Shown here in pieces: positions 35,714 through 48,000 of a stretch of 64,000 bases of DNA (positions are counted from its first letter, which is position 1; each line of letters starts with the position of its first letter). The stretch is from Tribonema minus (Eukaryota; Sar; Xanthophyceae; Tribonematales; Tribonemataceae), in assembly GCA_017506865.1 (NCBI GenBank), contig JAFCMP010000113.1:558001-622000 (forward strand). The letters are read 5' to 3'. A program made the position numbers and the translations under genes. Below the pieces are notes generated by a model that saw only the letters and a list, made by a program, of their open reading frames with translations, ran no database searches and was not told the DNA's origin.

Positions 35714-38700
35714 TCAAACGCCGCCGCCGCCAAATGGCATCTCGGGGTCCTCCCCTACGTCCTCCTCCATGTGCCCCCCCCCCCTGGATTCTGCCATGTG
35801 TGTCATGACACGGCCAGAGTACGCCATGTGGAGCGCTGCCGACAGTGCCGAGCGTAAGCGCGCCAGGGCGATGCCCTTGAGAGCCTTAGGGCGCGCTCCT
35901 CCGGGCACTGACATCCTGCTGGCATACTCCGTCGCCACAGCCTCCAGCAGCTTCCGCCCCTGCTCCCCGATGCTGCCAAAGGACCCTATTGCCAAAGTGG
36001 CAAGTTTGTAGCAATTCTGATCATAATGACCAGAATAGTGGGTAGTCTTGGCGGGGCCTCTTGGTCGCGGCAGCATCGCTCGGGGTCTGCTGCAGTCTTC
36101 GCCGCCCGCGACGCCACCTGTGCCTCGAAGCAGGTAACGTCCACCATGAGCGGTAGGTGGCGTGTCGGGTCGTCGTAGCCGGTCACCGGGAAGGCGTCGG
36201 CAGGCAGCACGATGTCCATCCTGCGACTCCCCGGCGGCCCGGCGGACCCCAGAAACGGCGTGTAGTCCTCGTCCACCAGTCCCGTTTTGAGGTATTGCCG
36301 CAGGATGCGCTGCGTGGCCCTCTTGACGCTATTGTGGACGATGGTGTCGTGCGCCTTGACGCGTGGCGCTTGACACAGCCGTGCATGCAGGGTGCCGCCC
36401 GGCGACTTCCCGCACAGCTTGCAGCCTGCCGTCTGCTCCTCTACTCCGATGGCGCGTTTGACGGCCAGCTGCCAGGATAGGCCATCGAACGAAGCCGTTG
36501 TGGAGTACATGGGCTCGTTGAGGAATGCCATGCCGATCGAGTGCATGTGGCGCTGCGACCGGAATCGAGCAAGTGCTTGCGTGCGTTGCGTGCCCTGCGG
36601 CAGCTGTTGCAGGTCCGCCTCCACCTTATCTGCAAGCTCGATAGCGACGGCATCTGCAAGCGCACTCTGATTGGGGCGCTTCAGGCTACACTGCAACTGC
36701 AGAGCACTGGCGTCAAGTACGCAAGCAGCATCCGCACCAGTGCCACCACCTGCTGTCGGCCGCAGCGGCGGCTGCTGCGTAGGTGGTTGCTGCTGCAGTG
36801 GCGTTAGCGCTGGTGGCAGTATATGTTCCAGCTTGTCACCTGTTGCTGCACGTAGAGATGTGGCAGCTGTGGCGATCGTCCGCATGAGGGGCAGGCGCGC
36901 CACCTCTGCTGCTGCTGCGCCTTGTAGCATTGCTGTTGTGGAACGCGCAGCGCCTGCATTGACGGCTGCCGCTGCTGCGTGCGCTGGTGCTGCAGCTGCG
37001 CCGCCTGCCGTTGCTGCTGCTGCCAGTGGTGTTGCTGCTGCCGCAGGTGTTGGTGCAGCACCTGCCGCATTGGCCGCTGCCACCGCCATTGCCGCTGTCG
37101 CAGCCGGCACGGTTGCGGCGCCGCCTGCCGACGCTGCTCCTGTTGCAGGTGCTGCAGCAGCCCTTAGGCTAGTAGGGCCTGTAGCAGCTGTGTTGCCTAT
37201 GCCCGCAGCCGCTGCTGTTGATGCTGCAGTTAGTGATGCCGCCGAGGCCACTTGAGGTGCAACATGTGCTGTCGCTGCTGCAGCAGCCTCTGATGATGGA
37301 GCAGCTGCTGCTGCCGCCGCTGCTGCTGCCACCGGAGTAGTTGCGCCGTGCGCCGCCGCTGCTGCTGCTGCCGCTGGTGCCGCCTGTGCTGCCGCCGCGG
37401 CCCCTGATCCAGCGGCAGCTGCGTCGTGTGTTGCCGGAATGGCTGCGCCATAAGCGCGGCCAGCCACTGATGCAGTTGCCGCTGCCGGAGCGGTCGCGCC
37501 TCCACTGGCAACCGCCGCTGCCGCTGTAACAGTTGCCGCTGCTGATGCTGCTGGTGCTGGTGCTGCTGCCGCTGCTGCCGGTGCCGCTTGTGTTGCCGCA
37601 TCCTCTGAGTCAGCAGCGTTGCCTGCAGCCGCTTGAGGAGCCGCCTGCTGCAGCACCCCCGCCCATCCAGAGAGTGCTGGTTGCAGCGTTTGCAACGTGC
37701 CCGCCACATACGCAGCATCAGCGATGTCGCAGGCGCTGGTAATGCCAAGGCCGCCATGCCGTGTTAGGAGTCGCGCTTGCTGTAAGGCTGGGCCGTGCGC
37801 TGCCAGGTGGAAGTGGGCCCCACTTTGCTCAAACTGGCGCCAGGTCTGGCCTGGTGGCCGCCGCAGGCCCATTGAGTGCTCAAGCACCCACTGCGTGACC
37901 CGATCCCACTCCTTGGCGGCTGGCGCTGTCTGCGTAGTGGGAATGGTGCGCAGGCAGTACGTCATGCGAGGCACCACGCAGTAGCGCAGTAACCTGAACA
38001 TAGCCCTCGGTGATGTCAGGCGCGCGCATCGCTCTGCAAATCGAGCCCCTGCCCCGCCTGCACCCGCTTCCCTGCGCAGCCATGCGTCCACACAGCTGCT
38101 GTGGCCCACCGGCACCCCCAGCAACACAGCTCCACGGTTCTGATTTTCATCCGTATCCCCCACTAGCTGAACGCCCAGCTGCTGCAGCAGTTGCCGCTCG
38201 TGGTCTGTCACCACATGCCCCCTGCCAGGCAGCGCGCGTGACTTGGTGAGGTTTAGCTCCAGCCCCACCTCCACAAAGTGTTGTTTGAGCTGCGCCACCG
38301 CCTGTATGTCATCCTGAGTCAGCGTGCAAGCGCCTGTTCAGACGTTGGCATCGCCCATGTAGGCGCCCATCCGCCTCCGCGCGCGCTGCGCGGCCGCCGC
38401 CTCATTGAACCGTTTCAAGCACTGAGCAATGGCGCCGCAGAAGAGCATCGGTGCCGCGGGGTCCCCCTGCTTAAACCCGCGCTGAGACATGATGATGCGC
38501 GTGGAGCCGTCGACGTGCTGGAACAGCAGGCGTGGCCGAGTGCGAACGTATGTGCCGATGAAGTAGTCGAGGAAGTCCGGCAGCTGTGCTGCTACCCATT
38601 CCGCTGCCGCCAGAACGAACACCATGTTGAAGGCATTCTTGAGGTCCAGCATGAACTGCCAGTGACCGAGCTCATACGCGAGTTTGCCGGCCATGGCCGC

Positions 38701-41070
38701 TTTCTCCGCTCCTGCTGAGACGGCTACCCCATACTGCCCGTCTGGCTCAAGGAGCTCCGCCAGGAAGTCTTTGCGCTCTGCCACGTACACCGAAGTGCAT
38801 AGTCGCTGCAGCACCTCGCCGCAAACGATGGGCCGCTGCTTAGCTGTACCATCTTCCTGTTGTTCTGCAAGTGGCGTCAGGCGCCCCGCGCCATGCAACT
38901 GCCAGAAGGCATCCGGCAGCCGCGCAGCCTCCCGCATAACGGTCTGAAGCCACCGTGTGAGGACAGCAGCAAACTCATGCCGTCCCCAGCTTGTGCGTAG
39001 CGCATCCTGCAGGTGGCTGTAGCGCAGCCCCGATGGGCCTGCTCCACTGTAAGGGCTTGCTCGCTGGATGAGCTTGGCAACCGTCTCTGGCTCAATTCCC
39101 TCCCCCTGTAACAGGCTGAGTTCTGCTGGCATGTCGGCTGCTTTCGCCACAAGCTGATCAACCATGCCGGATAGCTCATGGAGTTGTTCCCCTGGCGCAG
39201 CGGGGGGGTGTTTGGACTGCATGGCGGCAAAGCAGTCATCATCAGGTATCGCCATCGTTTTAGGCTGAAGGAAACGCGCTGCCTGCTGTAGCCCCCCCCG
39301 TGTGCCCATGCACTGTAGGACGTAGGCGTTGATCACTGCCTCCGTTTGCTGGCGCGCGCGCCAGCGCCGGTGCGCACGCGCGTGTGCGAGGAGCGCTGGC
39401 ACCAACCGGTCAAGCTCACCGCGTGCCAACATTCTGATTCTGTCGGAGCGAGTGATGCCAGGTGCGCCATCGGTGGAGGTGATGAGTGATGGCATGAGGT
39501 GGTGTAGAATCGTGGATCTTTGCAGTCGCTGCACCCGCCCTGCGGAATCTGGCTCCCGCGCCGCATTGACGAACATCGTCATTGTGTGTGCCAACAGATG
39601 TGTTGCTGCGTTCTCCAGTGCAGCTCCCACATAGCGACGATTGCGTGGTCTAGCAAGGCTTCTAGTTGTCGCGAACTGCAGCTTGCACAGCTCATCGAGG
39701 CTGATGCTGTCAAGCACTGCTGCGACTGCGGGGGTTGAGATGGTCCACGTGAAAAGCCCACCTGCCCCACCTGCTGCGCCTGCAGGGCCTGGCGCTGCCG
39801 CTGCTGTCGCCGCACCTGCCGCTCTGGGGCCCCCTCCGCCGCCGCCGCGGCTGCCACGACCACAGCCTCGTCCGCCGCTGTCGCTGCTGCGACCGCTGCC
39901 ACGGCCACCGCGGCCGTTTTGAGTTCGCGCGCCACTGCCGCAGTTGCTAGCACCGCCGCTGCGGCTGCTGGCATCACTGCTGCGGCCGTTGCCAGCGCCG
40001 CTGTCCTTAGTACCGGCTGCACTGCCGCCGCCGGCACCGCTGCTGCTGCCGCCTCCGGTTCTGCTGCCGCTAGTCGCTCTGCTACTGCAGCAGCTGATGT
40101 CTGCATCATTGCTGCCACTGCGAACGCGTCCTCCATTGCCACGTCCGCGCCCTCCACTGCGACCCCGACCCCCTCGTGTAGCACTGCTGCCCCCGCGTTC
40201 CGGCCTCTTTGAGCTGCCGGAGGAGCTGCTGCCACCAGCCTGAGCAGCAGGTGCCTGCTGCGCGTGCGCTGGTCCCTTTGCGTAGGGGTTGCCGATGGGT
40301 GTGCACGCCGGTTGCTGCTGTGGCAGCGACATGGTAGCTGTTGCCGTCGATGCATCAGGTGCTAGCGGTGCTGCTGATGCTGTTGTTGACAATGTTGCCG
40401 CCACTGCAGCGGGTGAAGTGATAGGCCTGCAGTTGCGGCAGCGCTTGCCCGCGCTGGCATCGCTGCTGTCCACCCTGAATGTCTTGTTGGCATGAAACAG
40501 GTTTTTGCACAAGGCACACTCGGTGTAGATGGTTTGCAAGTGCGAGGTGCTGAGGTCGGAGCGCTCCAGGAACGTTGTTGCTGTCCCAATGTGGTGTTCG
40601 CGCTGGTGCTTCGCCGCGATGTGGGCGTTTAACCTCTGCTGTAACGAGAGCAGCGACATGCCCTTCTTCACCACGAGGTCGCATAAGATGCACTTGTACT
40701 CCGGGTCCGCACTGCCTCCACCTCCAGCTTCGTCGTCTAGCATCAGACGTTGCTGTTCCAGACTGTTATGACCTGTTCTAGAGCGCTTGACTGCACTTTG
40801 CCCGCCCGTGTGCTCCCCTTCGCCTGTTTGATCGGAAATTGACCAACCGTCATTCTGTACCCTCTTGCGTTTGTGCGCTGCGCGTCCGTCTCCAGTTGCT
40901 CTGCTGCTGCCACTCGTGCCATCGTCCTGTTGACAAGCGCCATCGCCATCTGCAGCACTGGTGCTCATGTCCTGCGCTTGTGCGCACGCTAGATCGGATT
41001 CCTTGCATTTCTGCGCTGATTCAGAGTTGGCAACACGGGCCTCCCGCCGCCGCCATGATATTCTTTCCAT
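35714..41070 (-). mobile_element. Non-LTR retrotransposon, restriction-like-endonuclease type, decayed
   Basis: A single reading direction from 41070 to 35714 carries N-terminal zinc fingers, a reverse transcriptase and a C-terminal CCHC knuckle with a downstream DVT-containing segment. That architecture is typical of early-branching R2/CRE-like non-LTR elements with a PD-(D/E)XK nuclease. I see no long terminal repeats, no apurinic endonuclease and no certain target-site duplication. It lies antisense to the surrounding PPR gene copies, about 330 bp upstream of the PPR pseudogene. The exact 5' and 3' ends are not determined. Confidence 0.72.
35714..41070 (-). pseudogene. Retrotransposon polyprotein with zinc fingers, RT and endonuclease region (broken)
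   Basis: First frame 41070-38338: C2H2-like finger (C127, C130, H150, H155), CXXC pair (C185/C188 and C211/C214), Gly/Ser-rich linker, then RT motifs (GAGPSGLRYSHLQ, RPIVCGEVLQRL, DLKNAFNMV, GFKQGDPAAPM). The catalytic box reads YMGD where YXDD is expected, so the first Asp is lost. An in-frame TGA follows at 38338-38340 and the same frame resumes (QDDIQAVAQLKQHF, VGLELNLTKS). A large Ala-rich insertion lies at about 36900-37600, then CKLCGKSPGGTLHARLC (CX2CX8HX3C) and SRRMDIVLP...LMVDVTCFEAQ. Near 36080 the frame shifts; its continuation (GPAKTTHYSGHY, GSFGSIGEQGRKLL) ends at 35714. Three lesions make it inactive. Confidence 0.72.
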
Positions 41071-41402
41071 GATCTCTGCTGCGCCATGGTGCTACATGCT
41101 ACAGCTACATACCTATCCGCATCTCGTGCAGGCTGTACTATGCAAGCCTCTAGTCTGTACGAGATTTGTACATGGAGAACGTGAATGGCAGCTGCGATCA
41201 CACTCGTTCTTGTGCGCCGCTGCGGGGTCCTCGGCTGGCCTGGTCTATGGTCAAAACGCTTTAAACCTAGGTGAAGCCTAATCTGCCATGCGCTGTTAAC
41301 TGGACAAAGCCGCAAAGAGATGGAATTGCAACTTCAACGGCAGCATCAACTTGAAGAAGTGCAAGATCTCCGGATCGAAGGGGAACATAGCAAAGCGAGC
41401 AC
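41071..41402. other. Spacer between retroelement and PPR pseudogene
   Basis: No gene. It may contain the 5' end of the antisense retrotransposon. From about 41310 it resembles the region just upstream of the intact PPR start codon (AAGTGCAAGATCTCCGGATC versus AAGTGCAAGATATCCGAGAG), so the PPR duplication includes some 5' flank. Confidence 0.55.
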
Positions 41403-42456
41403 GATGTTGTTGTCTGCCAGGATACGCCAGTTGGGCATCGGATCGCGCGTGCTGGCGGCCGGCTTGAAGAGCGGTGCAGCGCCGCGAGGAGTCATTTAAC
41501 AGCCACGAGCAGTATGGGCCGCGAGAAGGTTCTCCAATGCAGATGCTCGCGATCCTGCGCCGGCAGGCAGCGGAGGCGGCGTGCCTAATGCCCTGCACTT
41601 CACCACTGCCATCAGCGCATGTGCGGCGGCGGGTTCCTCGGCCAGCGCCTCCGACATCTGGCGGCTGATGCTGAGCCAGGTATCCCGATGACGCAACAAT
41701 AATTCAGTTCAGAGGCCTGGGCAAATGCAGCAGCACACAAGGCTTGAAGCGGTAGATAATCACGAATGCTTACGCGCACCCTACTGCCTCGATCTTGTGT
41801 GACTTTACTCAGGTCATGAAAAGCAGGCGCGTGTGTCGTTGTTACATGGACATTTGACTAGCTGTTGTCTGCCATCTGGTTGAGATGCTTTGGCGCTGGA
41901 CTCCCATTTTGACTACAAGCCTATCAGAGGCGCAATTTCATTTGTCGTTTCGCACACGCAGTCAAAGCGCTGTCGCAGGTGCAATATGAAAAGCTTCATT
42001 GTACTATCTTCTTCTGCACGCAGGCTTTTTCTTCTGTCGCCAGCGCTTGGCCCCCTGTATCATGTGAACCGTGGCCTCCGCAGCATCTGTGAACTCGCTA
42101 TGCAGCACTGGAAGAGCTAGAGACATGTACGGCTCGTGTCAACCTTTCAACTTCAGCTTCTCAAATTCAACTTTTCAACTTCAACTTTGACTGTGATGCG
42201 CGTGTCGCTGGCGCGCCGTATGCTGCAGGACAAGCCGGCGCAGCGCTGGGCAGCGCTTCTCGACATCATTGGCGCAGCCGGCCAGGCGGACCAGATGCTG
42301 GCAATGTACAGGGAGATGCGCGCGAGCGGGCACCGGCCTGACGTGTTCGTCCTGAACATTATGCTAGCCCACGCTGGCGGCACGGACAGTTGCAGCGTTG
42401 CCGAGCCCGTATGGGGGGAGCTGCAGCAATATGACAAGGAGGCGGACGAGGCATAA
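41403..42456 (+). pseudogene. Degenerate paralogue of the PPR gene
   Basis: Exon 1 remnant 41403-41679 and exon 2 remnant 42229-42456 align with exons 1 and 2 of the PPR gene at 28894-31553, and similarity extends into the upstream ~60 bp. The start region reads MLLSARIRQLGIGSRVLA; at 41497-41499 a TAA stands where the intact gene has CAA (AIQQPQA versus VI-stop-QPRA). A PPR helix (NALHFTTAISACAAAG) and donor CAG/GTATCC follow. Exon 2 keeps MLAMYREMRASGHRPDV, then runs to a stop in place of the remaining repeats; no third exon was found. Most of the exon 1 repeats are missing. It is best read as a nonsense-mutated, truncated duplicate. Confidence 0.78.
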
Positions 42457-42549
42457 CTGATTCAACGGGAGGGGGACCTCTGGGTGAGAGTGCCTGCCTG
42501 AACTGCTGGTGAACTGCTTCTCTTCCCTCGTCACTCCGCACTGAGGGTC

Positions 42550-42629
42550 GGGGTTAAGATTGGGGTTAGGGTTAGGGTTAGGGTTAGGATTGGGTTAGGG
42601 TTAGGATTAGGGTTAGGGTTAGGGTTAGG
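42550..42629 (+). repeat. Interstitial telomeric repeat, (TTAGGG)n
   Basis: About 80 bp of GGGTTA hexamers with a few variants (GATTGGG, GGATTA). It lies just after the PPR pseudogene. The TTAGGG unit argues against the TTTAGGG telomere of most land plants and green algae. It is internal, not a chromosome end. Confidence 0.9.
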
Positions 42630-43987
42630 ATATGGTGCACCACATGATGCTGAAACCTTGCAGCGAAGCTCTATTTACGTGCACACACCGCAGGCGGCTC
42701 AAGCTCAATGGCAGGTCAAATCATTCAGCTGTCGAACTAGTCTAGAGCAAAAAGTGCCAGTATGTAGGCCACTTCATATTTGGACTCCACTGTATAGCGA
42801 AGTTACTGTGTACACATACACAAATACACTTCGCATTGTTGTTCAGTTGTGCTCGGGGGCGTCAGCTGTAGCACCATGTTCCACCATCTGTGCGACAGAA
42901 ACAGTGATCGCTGTAATCAACCAGTTTGTATGTGATCAAGCAAGTCCTACATGCCTGGGCCTACAATGCCCCCACTTGGCTTGACATTCGGGGAGCTGGC
43001 CATGTCCTACGTACACATAGCGTCCATAGTCTTCACGCATGGACACATATGCTAGTGCCACCCCCCCCAGGGGGGGGGGGGGGGGGGGGGGTCAAGATCT
43101 GTAGCACGTCACGCACCCGCACGCTACAGACCGCAAAAGGCGGCCCCTCTTCGCTACGTTTCGTTCTGCACTGCAGGCAAGGAATGTGACGTGGGTGGAG
43201 ATGTATTTACTTCATGTTGTTGTTGCGTCTTTGCATGCCTGCTTCCATTGCCCCTGCGCCACAGATGGCCCCTGGGCGTACAACCACTCATTTCAGGCGC
43301 GGCTCAGGCCGCTACGTATTCAACGCGCTGTATGGGTGTGCCAAGAGGATGCAAGCAGGCGCCAGGTGTTGCTGCACATCATTCGATTCATGAAAGGTCA
43401 AAGCGCGCGGCCAATTGAAGCTGCTGTTCCAGTCGTTTTCTTGTTTGGCATGGCTCAGCGACATCTTGTGATGATTTAGTTGCCATTGCGGACGCAATGT
43501 ACCAATCACTAGTATTCTGTCGATTTTATGCTGTCAGTAGCGTTGCGGACGCAGCAATGTATCTTTCACTGGTAGCCAAAAGTGTCTGTCGATTTTATGC
43601 TGTCAGCAGCGTCAGAACGCGATTGAGATTGCGGGTGATGCTGTACAACTTTCAGCGTTGCATAATGAACAACAGCAACTTCACCTGACTTTCCGGATTT
43701 TCCTGCTGCAAATGTGACATGACATTGTGCCACGGCATGCCTGATGTGCTTACGACCATCGTATGGTCTACCGTTTCTGCTTCAGCTTCAACATCGCGAT
43801 CTTCAGCTTCAACTTTTCAACTTCAACTTTGCCCCTTTGTGAAACGGAAAAGTGCAAGAACGAACGACTTGAGAAAGTACTTGCCTGCAGCAGCAGCATA
43901 CACTGTGACAGCGGGGCACGTGATTGTGAGTGCTCTTTTCACTAGTCTCGTTGCCCATTCATCGCGTGACGCGCGTGTGGACCAGCC
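42630..43987. other. Intergenic, no gene seen; C/G homopolymer palindrome
   Basis: At 43061-43091 eight C, one A and 22 G lie in a row, a palindromic homopolymer tract able to form a hairpin or G-quadruplex. Around 42150-42195 and 43785-43830 CTTCAACTTTTCAACTTCAA-type hexamer clusters occur. No coding exon is supported before the ATG at 43988. Confidence 0.5.
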
Positions 43988-44999
43988 ATGGCGAACCCCA
44001 CAGCCGGCTCGTCTGTCACATCATGCGAACTGATGCAGACAGCTGCAAGGCTGCTGTCCAGCAGTGGCGTGACACTAGAGACAGTAGCGAAAGTCTGGAG
44101 AGAACTTGGGCGCTGCGTGGCAGACAGCCTCACTGTTGGCGGCCGTGGGGTGAGGATTGAAGGCCTAGGAACCTTCACGCTGGACACTTTCGGCAAGCCG
44201 GTCTTTCTGCTCGCCTCCGAGTTCGCAGCGCGCCACAACCTCGCCGACTTCGATGCAGCCGCCCAGCGGACCCAGTGTTGTAGTGCCAGCAACGCCAAGC
44301 TCAACATCGCTCGCGTAGCCCTCGCAGCAGGCCTCGAGCGGCAGCTGACGGACAGAGTCATCGAAGCGGTCATGGGCCAATTGAACCGCAGCCTGAAGGA
44401 GAGGAAGGCGGTGTCCCTGAACTTCCACCCGGTGGCGGAGCTGCAGTGCGTGCCGCGCGAGTCCGCCGTGATGCGTTTCACGCCGGAGTTCTCCGAGCAG
44501 GCCAGCGCCGAGAGGAAGCGCAGCCTGCAGCACGCCCTGCGGCACACCGCGGATCAGCAGAAGCAGCATGCTTTCAAGCCCACTCCGCGCGCAGCCGCGC
44601 TGCAGCAGCAGATGGCGGTGCTGCGCGCGGCCAAGGCGCTGCAGTGCAGCGGCGACGGCGGCGGCAACGCCGGCGCCGCGGCGGCAGCGGCAGCGGCGCA
44701 GCAGCGCGCGTCCACGGCGCTCGGCGGCCCGCGGCGGCGCGCCGCCGCCGCCGCCGCCGGCAGCAGCGGCGGCGGCGACCCCGCCGCATCCGAGTACTCC
44801 CTGCCGTCGCAGGGGCGCACCATGAGCAAGGCCAGCGGCAGCAGGCCCAGCACCGCGGGCGCAGGGGGGGCGCGCTTCAGGCGACCCCCGCCGCCCCCCA
44901 GTTACGCTTCGTCTGACGCGCCAACGTACAGGACGCCGCGCGGCGGTTCCGAGTACGGCGGCGGCCGCTCCGTAGCTGGCCGCGCAGCAGCAGTTGGGC

Positions 45000-45031
<32 letters not shown>

Positions 45032-48000
45032 CGGGGCGCCGCCAGCGCCGCGCTGCGCCACGACGACGGCGGCGCCGCGGCCGCCGCCGCCGCGGCGGTC
45101 GTGGCCAAGGTGCGGCAGCGCTGCGTGGCGCGCGGCGGCGGCGACGGCCTGCACGCGCTCGCGCGGCTGCTGCGCGTCATGGACAACGACGGCGACGGGC
45201 GCCTCGACCGCACGGAGCTCAAGTGCGTCAAGTCGCGCAAGACTGTGTATGCAAAGTCTGGCACGCTCGGAATCATCTGATCACCGCGCTTGCTCCCGCC
45301 CTGTGGCGGTTCCGCTGAGCGTGCGCTGTGGGCGACGCAGGACTGCCTCTGCAGATGCTTCTAGAAGTATGAGTCTACAATTAAAGCATTCCATGAGCCT
45401 ACAATTAAAGCATTATCTTCTGTTTCCAGCAGTCTACCATACAAAGCAGCATTGTGCACAGCGCCTCTGTTGCGGGCGCTGCCGCGAACTCAACGCCGCC
45501 CACTTCAACCGTACCACGCAGGTGGGGGCTGCGCGACTGCGGCGTCGCGCTGAGCGCTGCCGAGCTGGACCGCGTGTGCGCGCACTTCGACGCGAACGGC
45601 GACGGTTTTGTGTCCTTCGACGAGTTCCTGGCGGGCATGCGCGGGCCGCTGGGTGCGCGCCGCGCGGCGCTCATCCGCGACGCCTTCGCGGCGCTCGATG
45701 AACGAGGGCTGGGGTCCGTCGGCGTTGAGGAGCTCAGGGGGCGGTACAGCTGCGCGGAGCACCCGGAGGTGAAGAGCGGCGCCAAGACGGAGGCGCAGGT
45801 GAACGAGCGTCGGCGTTTGAACTTGAATATGAAGTTGAAGTTGTGTTGATGCCCGCGGTACCAGCCACTCTGCGCGCGGTCAGTGTCTGCGTGATGGGGC
45901 AGGCCGTTGCCGACGGCGCAGGCGAGGTATGAGTTGAAGTTGGGGTGAGCCGGCCCGATGCACTGCGCTAGATCCGGTACCCCCTTTGCCACGCATACAT
46001 CCTCCGATCCATCTGGCTCGCACTGGGGTGTCTGGCACACTTACACGCCAATTATACCCTGCACTGAGCACGTCCCCCGCCGCCGCCACCGCCGCCGCAG
46101 GTGCTGGCGCAGTTCCTGGCGCAGTGGGACACGCGCGACGGCGACGGCCGCGTGAGCGCTGCCGAATTTGAAGATTACTACAGGAGCGTCTCCGCGTCCA
46201 TCGACGACGACGACTACTTCGAGCTCATGATGCGCAACGCGTGGCGCCTGTCCGGCGGCGGCGACGGGTGGTGCGGGAACACCGCTAATAGGCGCGTTCT
46301 GGTGCGCGGGCGCGACGGCGGCGCGGAGCGCGTGGAGGAGATCAAGGGGATTGCAGGGCAGCACGCGCGCGACGCGGGGGACGTGCGCGCGCGCTTGTGG
46401 CGGCAGGGCGCCGCGCTGAGCGATGATGAAGTTGAACTTGGCGGCGACATCGACGCGCGGACGCAGCGGCAGCAGCGGCAGCCGCAGCAGCAGCAGCGGC
46501 GGCGGCAGCAGCAGCACGGCTGGGAGGACCCCTCACCCTCCCCTTCGCGCAGTCCCATAGACCGGGGCGGGGACCAGCGCAGCCCCCCTCTGCGCCGGCG
46601 CAGTGGCGGCGCGCAGAACCATCAAGTACTCGCTCACAGGCCAGGACCGGGGGGGTGGGCTGCTGCTGCTGCTGCTGCGGAGTTGAGCAGTGCTGTCGGT
46701 CGGCCGCGGGCCGCGTGGGGGGGGCCAGGCGATGGTAGAGGGGGGTTTAGGGGGGAGGCAGAGGAGTTTGGCGGTGAAGGCGAGGGGGGAGCGGGGGGAG
46801 GGGGGGAGGAGGATCCGTGGCAGGTGCTGCGGGCGCTGCTATACACGCCCCCTTGCACGCTGGAGGGGCTCATCGGTGCACTGCAGGCCAACAAGGTGTG
46901 CGCGAGTACACTGTACTGTGGTGCATTTTTGTAATTGCACATGTGAACACTTGAAAGCTGCGGGCCCGCAAGCTTGAATGCTCCCAGCTTCATGTACTGA
47001 AATCAGCGGGGGGCAAGGCAGTCCGTACCATCGTGGCATCACACGCACCACACTTCCTACGGCTGTAACCATTGCCCTAATCCTAACCCTAACCCCAAGT
47101 AGCTCCAGCCCAGATCTCCCCATCGCTGTCGGTGTTGGCGGTCTTCAGTGCTCAGCCACCTCCACTCCACCCTCAGCACTGCTGATAGCAGCGTCATCAC
47201 ATGGTTCGCGACGCGCTGACCGGCGCTTCACTCAGCTAATACTCACCCAATCCCTTACCGTAACCCTGCGCCACGGCTGCGCTGCCTGCACCCCCCATTG
47301 ACGGCGCAGATGTGCAAAGCTCCGATGGCGCCGGTCGCTCATGTGCGAAGCCCCGCTGGCGCCAGTCGCGGCGGTCGCGCAGAGGCTGGCGACGCTCCGC
47401 CCCGCGCTCTAAGACTAGCTCTACCCTTATTTGCCCCAATCCCTGACCGTAACCTTACCCTGCGCTGCGCCTCAAATGTTCACCTCCCCCCCGGCGCAGA
47501 TGAGCGAGGCCCCCTCGGCGCCGGTCGCGGCAGTCGCGCAGCGCCTGGTGACGCTGCGCCCCGCGCTCGGGCGGCGCGCCGCGCACGCGCTCGCGCAGGC
47601 GTGCGCCGCCTCCGCCGCCGCCAAAACCATCGACATCGCGGCGCTGCACCGCACGTTTGCACAGCGATTCGGCCGCGCTCGCAGCGGCTGCGGCGGCGGT
47701 GATGGCGGCGGCGGCGGCAGCGGCGGCAGCATCGAGCGCGTGCGGCGCAAGCTGCTGGAGAGGGGGGGGGCGGGGCTGCGGGGGCTCGCGCGCGCCGTCG
47801 CGATCATGGATAACGACGGGGACAAGAGGCTCACCAAGGAGGAGCTCAAGTGGGGGCTGCAGGTGCGTGTGCGTGCAGGGCAGCGCTCTGGCGTTGCGCC
47901 GGCGCGTGTGCGTTGTGCTATCAGGCAAGCAGTGTGAGGGTTGGAAACAACACACACACACACACACACGCACAAGCAAGGCACACTCGTGGCATTGCGC

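Noticed and set aside
37230..37757. Gln/His-rich minus-strand open frame within the retroelement
   Set aside because: Alternative frame of the Ala-rich insertion in the retrotransposon frame; simple-repeat artefact.
45360..45415. Short tandem copy (CTACAATTAAAGCATT twice) as a possible regulatory repeat
   Set aside because: Only two units within an intron and no link to an exon edge; ordinary microduplication.
47942..47972. (CA)n tract
   Set aside because: Common dinucleotide microsatellite inside an intron, not informative.
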